Origin: Prochlorococcus sp. AG-347-M18
Lineage (GTDB): Bacteria > Cyanobacteriota > Cyanobacteriia > PCC-6307 > Cyanobiaceae
Direction of reading: 5' to 3'
Length of the DNA: 64,000 nt
Assembly: GCA_003281165.1 (NCBI GenBank)
Contig: QCCT01000001.1
Coordinates: 62,001 to 126,000 of the forward strand
The notes beneath the pieces were generated by a model. The model saw only the letters and a list, made by a program, of their open reading frames with translations. It searched no databases and was not told the origin of the DNA. The translations under genes and the position numbers were made by a program. Shown here one piece after another: positions 1 to 7,737 of this stretch. Position 1 is the first letter of the stretch. The number at the start of each line of letters is the position of its first letter.

Positions 1-273
1 ATATCTCTTTTTAGCTCTGAAAGTAGTATTTTTCTCTTCAACAACTATTAATTCTTTCTTCAGAAACTTAAGTTTTTCTATGTTTTCACTACTGGTTGTC
101 CCATTACCTATTATGACTTTTGATATATTTTCAACACTATTTAAAGTTTTTAAATAGTGTGGAAGAAGTGCAGTATTTAGAACTACTGCTTGATCCACTC
201 TTTTTTGATTTAAATCAGCCAATACTAAACCACACTTACATTTACCAGGATCAATAGATATCAATTTAATCAT
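1..273 (-). CDS. RuvC/YqgF-like resolvase-fold protein (C-terminus off window)
   Basis: The reading frame starts at an ATG complementary to 271-273 and runs off the left edge, leaving 91 codons with no stop. The N-terminus MIKLISIDPGKCKCGLVLAD carries the first acidic strand (IDPG) and glycine pattern of the RNase H-like fold seen in RuvC and YqgF proteins. Family knowledge suggests nucleic-acid cleavage or pre-rRNA processing, but the remaining catalytic acids lie outside the window, so the activity is not shown. It begins only five bases after the DUF3084 gene ends, so the two are probably co-transcribed. Confidence 0.65.
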   Translation of the reverse strand, partial: MIKLISIDPGKCKCGLVLADLNQKRVDQAVVLNTALLPHYLKTLNSVENISKVIIGNGTTSSENIEKLKFLKKELIVVEEKNTTFRAKKRY

Positions 274-278
274 ACAAA

Positions 279-1238
279 TTATAGTTGGGTAACATTTAAC
301 TCAACTATTATTGACTCTGCAGTTTTACTATCTTTTAAAGATACAACCTCTATTAGATATTTATTCTTTAGATTTGCCTCTATAGAATCTCTAATTTTTT
401 TTATAAAGTCCCCTTTTGTAGTAATTTCGTTGACAACAGATCCTCTTGATTTGATTTTGTCTCTAGTTTTTTTCAACAAAGAGTTAATTTTTGAATTGAT
501 ATTTTCAAACTCTAGATCTTTTTTTTCAAGAATTTCGCTAGTTATAACTTCTCCTCTTCTCACAATAATTTTATTTTGCATCATTTCTGGATATACAAAA
601 ACAAAATTATCCCCTTTCAAAACATTTGTGGCTGATTTAATTAATATGATCCAATTCCCGCCTTTTGCCGTGACTCTTTCAATTTCAGAAATATCACTAG
701 ATCTCCACAAAAGGATATTTTTTGTCTCTTTTTTAGTAGGAATAACAATTTTCTTGACATATCTATCAGCACTATTGTAGAGCTTTCCTAGATCTAATTT
801 TATATTGGGATTAGAAATAACTTGCCCAATAAATAAAGTTTGTCCTCTTTTAATAACTACATTTCCTCTTCTAAATTCTTTTACATCGCTTTTTAACTTA
901 TTTAATTCCTTTTCTTTATTATTTATCTTATCTTCAAGCTTTTTCCTTTCTTCTTGTAGAGGAAGAAGAGCCTTTTTACTCTCATCCAAAGTTTTTTGCA
1001 AAAAAGGAATATCAACAAACAGTCTTTGCCTAAATTCTTCACTAACTAAAATCAATAGCCCTATAGATATCGCACTTATAAAACCTCCAGTTATTATCGT
1101 TACAATCGTCGCTGTTTTCTTTGGTCTTAACTTCAAGATACTAAATCTTGCTTTACCAATCTTTGAGCCGAGCAGGTCTCCAAATGGTGCAATTAATCCT
1201 CCGAGTAATATTAAGAAAATAATTAAAATCCAGGCCAC
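279..1238 (-). CDS. DUF3084 domain membrane-anchored coiled-coil protein
   Basis: The 319-residue protein starts at GTG. It has two hydrophobic segments near the N-terminus (about residues 2-22 and 43-65), then a Lys/Glu-rich coiled coil (about 80-122) and a soluble C-terminal region. This arrangement and the sequence recall the cyanobacterial DUF3084 family, whose function is unknown. It is probably anchored in a membrane with the coiled coil on one side. It lies upstream of the RuvC-like gene on the same strand and downstream of ntcA, with a gap of about 40 bases from ntcA. The family call is from memory of cyanobacterial proteins. Confidence 0.75.
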   Translation of the reverse strand: MAWILIIFLILLGGLIAPFGDLLGSKIGKARFSILKLRPKKTATIVTIITGGFISAISIGLLILVSEEFRQRLFVDIPFLQKTLDESKKALLPLQEERKKLEDKINNKEKELNKLKSDVKEFRRGNVVIKRGQTLFIGQVISNPNIKLDLGKLYNSADRYVKKIVIPTKKETKNILLWRSSDISEIERVTAKGGNWIILIKSATNVLKGDNFVFVYPEMMQNKIIVRRGEVITSEILEKKDLEFENINSKINSLLKKTRDKIKSRGSVVNEITTKGDFIKKIRDSIEANLKNKYLIEVVSLKDSKTAESIIVELNVTQL

Positions 1239-1277
1239 ACTATTTTATGCACTCACAACATCATAATTAATGATGAA

Positions 1278-2012
1278 TCAATTAAATCTTTTTGCAAGAG
1301 CTATTGGGTCAAATACTGTAATCTTTTTTCTTTCAATATTCAGCAGGCCAGAATCTTTTAAATCACCCAATAATCTTGTAATAGTGACTCTTGTTGAACC
1401 AATAGCTTCAGCAATAGCTTGATGCGAAAGTCTCAAGTCTATTGTAATACCTTTTTCACTTGCTACTCCAAAGTCTCTACAAAGTACCATTAAAAAGCTT
1501 ACTAAACGAGAAGACATATCTCTATGAGTAAGAGTTTCTATCATTGTTTCTGTTTGTAAGATTCTACTTGAAAGGCCCTGCAATAATAATAGTCCTACTG
1601 ATGCATCTTCCTCTATTGCTCTTAAAACAGAATTCGCGGGTGCTGTTATCATTTCAACTCTTGTGAATGCTATCGCATGATAAAAACGATCAGATCTATG
1701 ACCTGTTAAAAGAGATAAAACACCAAAGAGACTATTTTCTCTTAATAAAGCAACAGTTATCTCTTCACCAGACTCATAAACTCTTGACAATCTTACCGCT
1801 CCTCTCCTTATCAGATAAACCCTCTCTGCAGGATCTCCAGGGAAAAATATTGTTTTAGATCTCTCAACCATTTCTGTGCTTGCACCCTCTAGACCCTTAA
1901 TTACTTCCATTAAAGTTCTATTGATTGGAAAACGTTCTCCAACAGAATTAATTTTACTTTGTCCGGATTGTTGCGAATTAAAGCGGCTGAATCCTCGAGA
2001 TGAAGGTATCAT
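1278..2012 (-). CDS. ntcA: Global nitrogen regulator NtcA (CRP/FNR family)
   Basis: NtcA is the cyanobacterial transcription factor that senses 2-oxoglutarate and activates nitrogen-assimilation genes at GTA-N8-TAC sites. The 244-residue protein has the CRP-type beta-barrel effector domain (about residues 35-140), the long dimer helix, and a winged helix-turn-helix at about 195-215 ([20 protein letters not shown]). Length and sequence fit the family throughout. A near-consensus NtcA site lies upstream at 2061-2074 with a suitably spaced -10 box, which suggests autoregulation. The gene is divergent from the CobA-like/dcd/thyX unit. Confidence 0.97.
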   Translation of the reverse strand: MIPSSRGFSRFNSQQSGQSKINSVGERFPINRTLMEVIKGLEGASTEMVERSKTIFFPGDPAERVYLIRRGAVRLSRVYESGEEITVALLRENSLFGVLSLLTGHRSDRFYHAIAFTRVEMITAPANSVLRAIEEDASVGLLLLQGLSSRILQTETMIETLTHRDMSSRLVSFLMVLCRDFGVASEKGITIDLRLSHQAIAEAIGSTRVTITRLLGDLKDSGLLNIERKKITVFDPIALAKRFN

Positions 2013-2032
2013 AAATACATTGACTATTAAAA

Positions 2033-2074
2033 AATTTAAGAAGACACCATAAAATTTCTTGTATCAACAGTAAC
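2033..2074 (-). promoter_or_regulatory. Candidate NtcA-activated promoter of ntcA
   Basis: Read on the minus strand, 2074-2061 is GTT-N8-TAC, one base from the NtcA consensus GTA-N8-TAC. Exactly 22 bases further on is TAAATT (2038-2033), which fits the TAN3T -10 box of NtcA-dependent promoters. A start near 2026 would leave a leader of about 14 bases before the ntcA ATG. Spacing and orientation are what class II activation needs. Binding is inferred. Confidence 0.5.
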
Positions 2075-2156
2075 AATTTTCAATTCTCTTCGTCTATCTA
2101 CGTAGCTCTATTGACTAATTTCAACCTTATCGAAGCTTTTTTTAAGTAAAATTACA

Positions 2157-2197
2157 CTATATGCAGCGTAAATAAAATCAAATTATACTGCATATAG
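2157..2197. promoter_or_regulatory. Perfect 10-bp inverted repeat upstream of the CobA-like/dcd/thyX unit
   Basis: The arms CTATATGCAG (2157-2166) and CTGCATATAG (2188-2197) are exact reverse complements separated by 21 bases. A -10-like TATACT (2184-2189) overlaps the right arm, and the gene starts at 2214. The element could be an operator with two half-sites or an RNA hairpin. No known regulator motif is recognised. Confidence 0.5.
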
Positions 2198-2213
2198 AGA
2201 ATTATCTAGAATA

Positions 2214-2795
2214 ATGGTAATTAGTTCATCTAATAGCTATTCAAAACTTAACCCTAACGTAGTAAATATAAGTTCTGCCAACAAAATAAATTTAAAAAGA
2301 TTATCTCAAAACGGTCAAATCCAAATTTATCAATCCTCTTATAGAGGAAGTTATTCTTCAATCATAAGAGACTCTCTAAGAAATGCTGCTCTGGGCAGGA
2401 AAGTACTTTTAGTTCAATTTATGAAAGGAGGGGTTAAACAAGGAATTGATAATAAAGTGAAGCTTTGCGATAATTTAACTTGGGTAAGACCAGCACATTC
2501 CTATGATCATTATCATTCTGAAGAAATTGAAAAAAATCAAAATTTAAAAAAAACTATTCATGAATCTATATATGAATTATGGAATTTATGCAAAAAAGAA
2601 TTAATTTCAGGCGAAAAAGATCAAATTATATTAGATGAAATTTTTCTTGCTATTGAGATGAAAATTATCGATAAGGATGATTTGATTTCAACACTTGAAA
2701 ACCGATTTATCTCGGGAGATGTAATCCTTACTGGTACAGATATTCCTAAAGATTTATTATTAATGGCCAACCAAATTACCGAACTTCGCTCATAA
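2214..2795 (+). CDS. CobA/BtuR-like corrinoid adenosyltransferase homologue lacking the P-loop
   Basis: The 193-residue protein aligns by eye with CobA/BtuR/CobO ATP:corrinoid adenosyltransferases: an initial strand GQIQIY (34-39), VLLVQFMKGG (64-73), the Walker B-like DQIILDEI (about 136-143), a VILTGTD strand and a final ELR. The family's Walker A (GxGKGKT/S) is replaced by QSSYRGSYSS (40-49) with no P-loop lysine, and the usual C-terminal tail after ELRP is missing. Adenosyl transfer is therefore doubtful, and a binding or regulatory role is possible. It is followed after four bases by dcd and then thyX, which suggests one transcript. Confidence 0.65.
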   Translation: MVISSSNSYSKLNPNVVNISSANKINLKRLSQNGQIQIYQSSYRGSYSSIIRDSLRNAALGRKVLLVQFMKGGVKQGIDNKVKLCDNLTWVRPAHSYDHYHSEEIEKNQNLKKTIHESIYELWNLCKKELISGEKDQIILDEIFLAIEMKIIDKDDLISTLENRFISGDVILTGTDIPKDLLLMANQITELRS

Positions 2796-2799
2796 GATA

Positions 2800-3393
2800 A
2801 TGCTTAAAAATGATCTCTGGATAAATCAAAAAGCATCTGAGGGAATGATAAATCCCTTCGAATCAAATTTGGTAAGGCATCTTGAACCTGATAATCAACA
2901 AAAGCCAGTTTTGAGTTACGGATGTTCCTCTTATGGATATGATTTAAGATTGTCATCCAACGAATTCCTGATATTTAGACATATCCCGGGTACTGTGATG
3001 AATCCCAAAAAGTTTAATCCTGATAATTTAGAAAAAACTGTTCTTCACCATGATGATGATGGAGATTTTTTTATTCTTCCCGCACACTCTTATGGCTTAG
3101 GGGTGGCTTTAGAAAAAATGAAAGTACCAAAAAATATAACTGTGATTTGCATTGGAAAGAGTACTTACGCCCGTCTAGGAATCATAGTTAATACAACACC
3201 TGCGGAAGCAGGATGGGAGGGTCACCTCACTTTAGAGTTTAGTAATAGTTCAGGTGCAGATTGCAGAATCTATGCAAACGAAGGTATCTGTCAATTACTC
3301 TTTTTTGAAGGTGATCCTTGTTCAACAACATATGAGGATAGAAGAGGTAAATATCAAAATCAACCAGAGAAGGTTACTTTAGCAAAGATTTAA
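2800..3393 (+). CDS. dcd: dCTP deaminase
   Basis: Dcd deaminates dCTP to dUTP, the first step toward dUMP for thymidylate synthesis. The 197-residue protein has the family's trimeric beta-barrel sequence, with SSYGYDLRLS near residue 47 and the catalytic region TPAEAGWEGHLTLEFSN near residues 133-149, including the conserved glutamate. Whether it also has dUTPase activity, as some family members do, cannot be told. It sits four bases after the CobA-like gene and one base before thyX, so the pair probably feeds dTMP synthesis together. Confidence 0.93.
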   Translation: MLKNDLWINQKASEGMINPFESNLVRHLEPDNQQKPVLSYGCSSYGYDLRLSSNEFLIFRHIPGTVMNPKKFNPDNLEKTVLHHDDDGDFFILPAHSYGLGVALEKMKVPKNITVICIGKSTYARLGIIVNTTPAEAGWEGHLTLEFSNSSGADCRIYANEGICQLLFFEGDPCSTTYEDRRGKYQNQPEKVTLAKI

Positions 3394-3394
3394 A

Positions 3395-4027
3395 ATGAGT
3401 AAAGTTGAACTGATTTCACTAACTCCTGATGCCGAGAAAACAATGGCGTACATTGCAAGAGTGAGTAATCCAAACAATCAGCAAAATGAAAATTATTCAA
3501 AATTGTTGAGTTATTGCATTAAAAATGAACATTGGAGTGTATTTGAGCAGTCATTTATGACTTTACAAATAGAGACTAATAGAGGGATAGCAGCTCAAAT
3601 ATTAAGACATAGATCATTTACTTTCCAAGAATTTTCACAGAGATATGCAGATAGTTCTCAATTAGGGAATATTCCTTTACCAGATTTGAGAAGACAAGAT
3701 TTTAAAAATAGGCAGAATTCTATTCCTGACCTTCCTGATGATTTAAAAAGAAGATTCAACGCAAAAATTGCTTCACACTTTAAAGCTGCTTCAGAACTAT
3801 ATGAAGATTTACTTGCTGAAGGAGTAGCCAAAGAGTGCGCGAGATTTGTTTTACCATTAGCAACTCCAACAAGAATATATATGTCTGGATCATGTCGATC
3901 ATGGATTCATTACATACATTTAAGATCAGGTAATGGAACTCAAGAGGAACATAAGTCTATTGCTCAAAATTGCAAATCTATTTTCAAACAAAGTTTTCCA
4001 ATTGTATCCGAATCCCTAGATTGGTAA
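3395..4027 (+). CDS. thyX: Flavin-dependent thymidylate synthase ThyX
   Basis: ThyX methylates dUMP to dTMP using methylene-tetrahydrofolate and FAD. The 210-residue protein carries the ThyX signature RHR-x7-S-x-R at residues 71-83 (RHRSFTFQEFSQR). Further family features are the LPLATPTRIYMSG segment and the final helix region. It is the last gene of the CobA-like/dcd/thyX unit and converges on the thioredoxin-like gene with a two-base gap. No thyA-type synthase is present in the window. Confidence 0.96.
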   Translation: MSKVELISLTPDAEKTMAYIARVSNPNNQQNENYSKLLSYCIKNEHWSVFEQSFMTLQIETNRGIAAQILRHRSFTFQEFSQRYADSSQLGNIPLPDLRRQDFKNRQNSIPDLPDDLKRRFNAKIASHFKAASELYEDLLAEGVAKECARFVLPLATPTRIYMSGSCRSWIHYIHLRSGNGTQEEHKSIAQNCKSIFKQSFPIVSESLDW

Positions 4028-4029
4028 AA

Positions 4030-4575
4030 TCATCCATGACTACGAGGATTAACATCATTATTTTTATTTTGTTTGATTGCTGAAAATTCATTATTAATGA
4101 TTTCTTCATTAGATTTTGGGTCTCCCTCTAAATAAGCTAGAGATTCTCTTATTCTTGCTTCGTCTTGTTTACCAATAAAAGTAGATATTAAATTACCTTT
4201 TCCATCAAAAATATTGACTTGAGGAATACCATTTACTTCGAATTTGCGTATGTAATTATCCCATTTTTGATTATCTACATTTAAAAAAACAAAATTAATA
4301 TCGTTTTCAAATTCTTTTTTTAAAGTAGAAACTTTTGGAGCCATTTCTTTACAAACTTCACACCACTCAGCATAAAACTCAAGAAAAGTAGGCTTATTGT
4401 TTTTAAAAGCTATTTCAGGATCAACAGATAATTCACCAAAACTCTTAAGAAGGTAAGTTGATTCAAAAAAAAGATTTCTAAACAATCCCAAAGAAATAAA
4501 AACAACAGTAAGAATTACTACTATTACTGCTTTTAAATTTGTGTTTAATAATGGCTCTCTACTCTCAGATTGCAT
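4030..4575 (-). CDS. txlA: Membrane-anchored thioredoxin-like protein (TxlA/HCF164 type)
   Basis: The 181-residue protein has one N-terminal membrane helix (about residues 14-34), followed by a thioredoxin fold with the active site W-C-E-V-C (Cys72 and Cys75) and the cis-proline segment GIPQVNIF. Anchored thioredoxins with this CEVC motif in cyanobacteria and chloroplasts (TxlA/HCF164) pass reducing power to the thylakoid lumen for cytochrome biogenesis. That role is inferred from the family. The C-terminal 25 residues are polar and low in complexity. Confidence 0.8.
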   Translation of the reverse strand: MQSESREPLLNTNLKAVIVVILTVVFISLGLFRNLFFESTYLLKSFGELSVDPEIAFKNNKPTFLEFYAEWCEVCKEMAPKVSTLKKEFENDINFVFLNVDNQKWDNYIRKFEVNGIPQVNIFDGKGNLISTFIGKQDEARIRESLAYLEGDPKSNEEIINNEFSAIKQNKNNDVNPRSHG

Positions 4576-4689
4576 TATAAATACTTACTAACTAAATACA
4601 TTTTAAGTAAGTTAAACAAATAAAGAGAATTTAAGGCGGTTACCATTTAATCAACTGATAAAATAGCAAATAAATAATTATCAAAATAT

Positions 4690-4704
4690 CTTTGATTATC
4701 AAAG
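4690..4704. promoter_or_regulatory. 15-base palindrome just upstream of glmM
   Basis: CTTTGAT-T-ATCAAAG is a perfect palindrome ending eight bases before the glmM ATG at 4712. A further copy of ATTATCAAA lies about 20 bases upstream. As RNA it could fold over the ribosome-binding region; as DNA it could be an operator. Neither role is established, and short AT-rich palindromes arise by chance. Confidence 0.3.
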
Positions 4705-4711
4705 GCTAATT

Positions 4712-6064
4712 ATGCAATCAATCTTTGGAACTGATGGGATAAGAGGAAGATTTAATAAAGAGATAACTTATTCTCTAGCATTTAAAGTTGGTTATGCTTT
4801 AGGATTAAATTTAGAAAATGATAATCCAATACTAATTGGAAGAGATACAAGGATTAGTGGAGACATTCTGCTCCAAGCAGTAACAAAAGGTATAAATGCA
4901 AGTGGTAAAAAATTTATAAATATTGGAATATGTCCCACACCAGCTATCCCTTTTTTAATCAAAAAAGAAAAACTTAGTAGTGGGATAATGATATCTGCCA
5001 GTCATAATCCTCCGGAATATAATGGAATAAAAATTTTTGATCATAATGGTCAAAAGATTAGTAAAAATTATGAATATATAATTCAAAAATTAGTTGAAGA
5101 ACAAAATCAATCAGTACCCGCAAAAGATATTTCTTTAAAAACAAATAATGAACTTATGGAAATTTATATGCAAAGCCTAGTCAATACAATGGGCGGAGGA
5201 AATTTAAGCGGTATGAAAATAATATTAGACACATGCTATGGATCAGCAACAACATGTGCAAAAAAAATATTTCAGAATCTTGGAGCTGATGTAAAAGTCA
5301 TCAATGACTCAAAAAATGGTTTAAAAATTAATATGAACTGCGGGTCCACAAATCTCGAACCATTAAAAAAAGCCTTAGAAGAAAATCCTGCAGATATGGG
5401 ATTTAGTTTCGATGGTGATGCCGATAGAGTAATTGGACTAGATTCTCAAGGCAATGTTTTGGATGGAGATCATATTCTTTTTCTCTGGGGTCGAGAACTT
5501 ATGGAAGAAAAGATTCTTATAAATAATTTATTGATCTCAACCCAAATGGCAAATTTAGGTTTTGAAAAGGCTTGGAACAAAATTGGTGGGACTTTATATA
5601 GAACTGATGTAGGAGATAAATATGTTTATGATGCGATTAAGGAAAAAAAAGCTTTTTTAGGAGGTGAGCAGTCAGGTCATATACTTTCAAAAATTAATCA
5701 CTTTTCTGGAGATGGGATATTGACTGCACTTCAAATTGCTAAATACTGTAAAGTAAAAAATATTTCTTTAAATGATTGGCTTAAAAGTAGTTTTGATCCT
5801 TTTCCTCAAAAACTAACCAACATAAATTTAGATCTTAATATTAATAAAATAAATCCAAAAACCAAAACTTTGATTGATCAAACTATAGAAAGTTATCAGG
5901 CAAACAACTCAAATAATTGCAGAATTTACATAAGACCTAGCGGTACAGAACCTGTAATACGAGTTCTTGTTGAGGCTAAAAACGAGAAGGATGTTCATTC
6001 TTTATCAAGCGAAATAACAAATAAACTTTCTTTAGAAATTAATAAAATAATCAATAAATTATGA
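4712..6064 (+). CDS. glmM: Phosphoglucosamine mutase
   Basis: GlmM converts glucosamine-6-phosphate to glucosamine-1-phosphate for UDP-GlcNAc and peptidoglycan synthesis. The 450-residue length is normal. Visible motifs are FGTDGIRGR at the N-terminus, the phosphoserine loop SASHNPP with catalytic Ser97, the Mg loop DGDADR at about residue 236, the sugar loop GGEQSGH at about 317, and the phosphate-binding RPSGTEP near residue 410. It is convergent with trmB with one base between stop codons. Its cell-wall partner murG is also in the window, at 49-50 kb. Confidence 0.97.
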   Translation: MQSIFGTDGIRGRFNKEITYSLAFKVGYALGLNLENDNPILIGRDTRISGDILLQAVTKGINASGKKFINIGICPTPAIPFLIKKEKLSSGIMISASHNPPEYNGIKIFDHNGQKISKNYEYIIQKLVEEQNQSVPAKDISLKTNNELMEIYMQSLVNTMGGGNLSGMKIILDTCYGSATTCAKKIFQNLGADVKVINDSKNGLKINMNCGSTNLEPLKKALEENPADMGFSFDGDADRVIGLDSQGNVLDGDHILFLWGRELMEEKILINNLLISTQMANLGFEKAWNKIGGTLYRTDVGDKYVYDAIKEKKAFLGGEQSGHILSKINHFSGDGILTALQIAKYCKVKNISLNDWLKSSFDPFPQKLTNINLDLNINKINPKTKTLIDQTIESYQANNSNNCRIYIRPSGTEPVIRVLVEAKNEKDVHSLSSEITNKLSLEINKIINKL

Positions 6065-6065
6065 A

Positions 6066-6695
6066 TCAGATTTTTATATAAATCCTCTCAAAAATATTAA
6101 GTTGGTTATCAATCACATACTTCTCCCTATTTGTTTTAAGTTTATTTGGATTAAAACTTCCAATAAAATTTAAATCTTTTTTATCTATTATTTTAAAATT
6201 AAAATTACTTGATATAGTCCAATCCATATAATCGAATAAATCTTTTACATCAGTTTTTACAAAAATTAGAGCTCCTTTTTGCAATGAATTTGAGAGAGTA
6301 TTAATAAATTCTGGCTGAATTACACGCCTTTTATGATGTCTCTTTTTGAACCATGGATCAGGAAAGTTAAAAGAGATACTTTTAATTTTTTTAAAAATAA
6401 ATTGACTATTTACATCATTCAAAATGTTATGAGCGTTGCCAAATACAAAATATAAATTTTTGATTTCTCTTTCTATAACTTTTAATTTGGCTGTTTTAAC
6501 TAATTTCTCACGTATTTCAATTCCTAAATAATTCCAACTGGTATTAACTAAAGCTAAATCAAAAAGAAACTCACCAGAAGCACAACCAATATCCAAATGA
6601 AGCTTCAATTTAGGATCGCCAAACATTTCAATCAAAAAAGGAATTCTCTCAATTTCAGCGAAATTTCTACTTAGGGGATTAACATGCTGTCTCAT
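6066..6695 (-). CDS. trmB: tRNA (guanine-N7)-methyltransferase
   Basis: TrmB methylates G46 in the variable loop of tRNAs using S-adenosylmethionine. The 209-residue protein has the SAM-binding motif [11 protein letters not shown] near residue 34 and the family signature [15 protein letters not shown] near residues 110-124, which supplies catalytic and tRNA-binding residues. The C-terminal TNREKYV motif is also typical. It is divergent from the DUF3177 gene across a 123-base spacer with no recognisable element. Confidence 0.95.
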   Translation of the reverse strand: MRQHVNPLSRNFAEIERIPFLIEMFGDPKLKLHLDIGCASGEFLFDLALVNTSWNYLGIEIREKLVKTAKLKVIEREIKNLYFVFGNAHNILNDVNSQFIFKKIKSISFNFPDPWFKKRHHKRRVIQPEFINTLSNSLQKGALIFVKTDVKDLFDYMDWTISSNFNFKIIDKKDLNFIGSFNPNKLKTNREKYVIDNQLNIFERIYIKI

Positions 6696-6818
6696 AAAAA
6701 TTATTGATCTATTCCTTTCTAATAATATAAAGATGCATAATATTCATAACTATGACAATAGTAATTTAAAAAGTGCCAGTTTGATGTTTAATTATTATGT
6801 ATTTAAAAAGAAAAAGTT

Positions 6819-7442
6819 TTGAACGTTTTTAATCAACTTTCTATTTGGCTATCTTTTCACCTTTCAATAATTTTCTTTATTGGTATTCCTATTACATTAT
6901 TCTTTTGGTCAATTAAAAAAAGAAATATAGCTGTGAATCAACTTCTATCAATTTATTGGAAAATATCCCTTCTATTTTTTATAAGCCTTTTACTTTTAAT
7001 AGGTAAGTACAGTTATGCACTACTCATAACGAATATTTCAACACTATTAATGACAATTTCAGTTTGGTTTTGGAACGATATTAATGACGAATTAAAAGAA
7101 TATGGCCTTACTTCCCCCCTCACAACTACGACAAAAGTATGGAGATGGTCTCTAACTTTTATATCTCTCAATTTCTTAATACAAAGTTTGCTAAATATTA
7201 ATTGCTTTTCTTCTATTAATATGGCTGAATGTGAAATATGGCTTCAACCTTCGTCAAATTTATATATTCTGATTAAAAATCTATTTAATTTTTTCTTCGG
7301 AGCGAACTTTACTCAGCCGATAGCAAAATTTTTTGGATTATTTTCATTATTAATCTATACTTTAGGCTTGATTCAATGGTCAATATTTAAATTACCTAAA
7401 AATGGAAGAAACTCTTCCTTTTCCCAAAATGGCAGATATTGA
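6819..7442 (+). CDS. DUF3177-like multi-pass membrane protein
   Basis: The 207-residue protein begins at TTG (TTG AAC GTT), with no ATG nearby in frame. Four or five hydrophobic segments are visible (about residues 11-28, 44-62, 65-82, 112-128 and 170-188), with a conserved-looking loop GLTSPLTTTTKVWRWSLT. It resembles a cyanobacterial family of unknown function (DUF3177) in order of segments. I infer a membrane location only. The next gene overlaps its end, so the two are probably translated from one message. Confidence 0.7.
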   Translation: MNVFNQLSIWLSFHLSIIFFIGIPITLFFWSIKKRNIAVNQLLSIYWKISLLFFISLLLLIGKYSYALLITNISTLLMTISVWFWNDINDELKEYGLTSPLTTTTKVWRWSLTFISLNFLIQSLLNINCFSSINMAECEIWLQPSSNLYILIKNLFNFFFGANFTQPIAKFFGLFSLLIYTLGLIQWSIFKLPKNGRNSSFSQNGRY

Positions 7443-7737
7443 TTTATTAATTAAATTAGAAAAAATAAGCTCCTTGATACCTAATAGGATACTTAAAGTT
7501 GAAGGTTGGATTTTACAAGAAAATCATAAAGAACATTTAGAAATAATTATTTTCAAAGGTTTCAGTAGTTCTACTACTCATCCAATTGAAATAGATTCAG
7601 AAAAAAAAGTTATTGGATTTAAATATATACTTACAAACTTTAAACTTTATGAGGCACCCTTAACGACAGACAAAGAAAACTTTATAAGAGAAAATCAAAA
7701 CTCAGTTTTCTTTTTGCATCAAAAAAATTGGATTTAA
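7429..7737 (+). CDS. Conserved-type hypothetical protein, 102 residues
   Basis: I do not recognise a function. The frame is open from an ATG at 7402, but an ATG at 7429 gives the more protein-like start [12 protein letters not shown] with a smaller overlap (14 bases) with the preceding gene. The sequence alternates short strands ([38 protein letters not shown]), suggesting a small beta-rich cytosolic domain. It ends four bases into the convergent ileS stop region. Position and frame quality support a real gene. Confidence 0.65.
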   Translation: MADIDLLIKLEKISSLIPNRILKVEGWILQENHKEHLEIIIFKGFSSSTTHPIEIDSEKKVIGFKYILTNFKLYEAPLTTDKENFIRENQNSVFFLHQKNWI

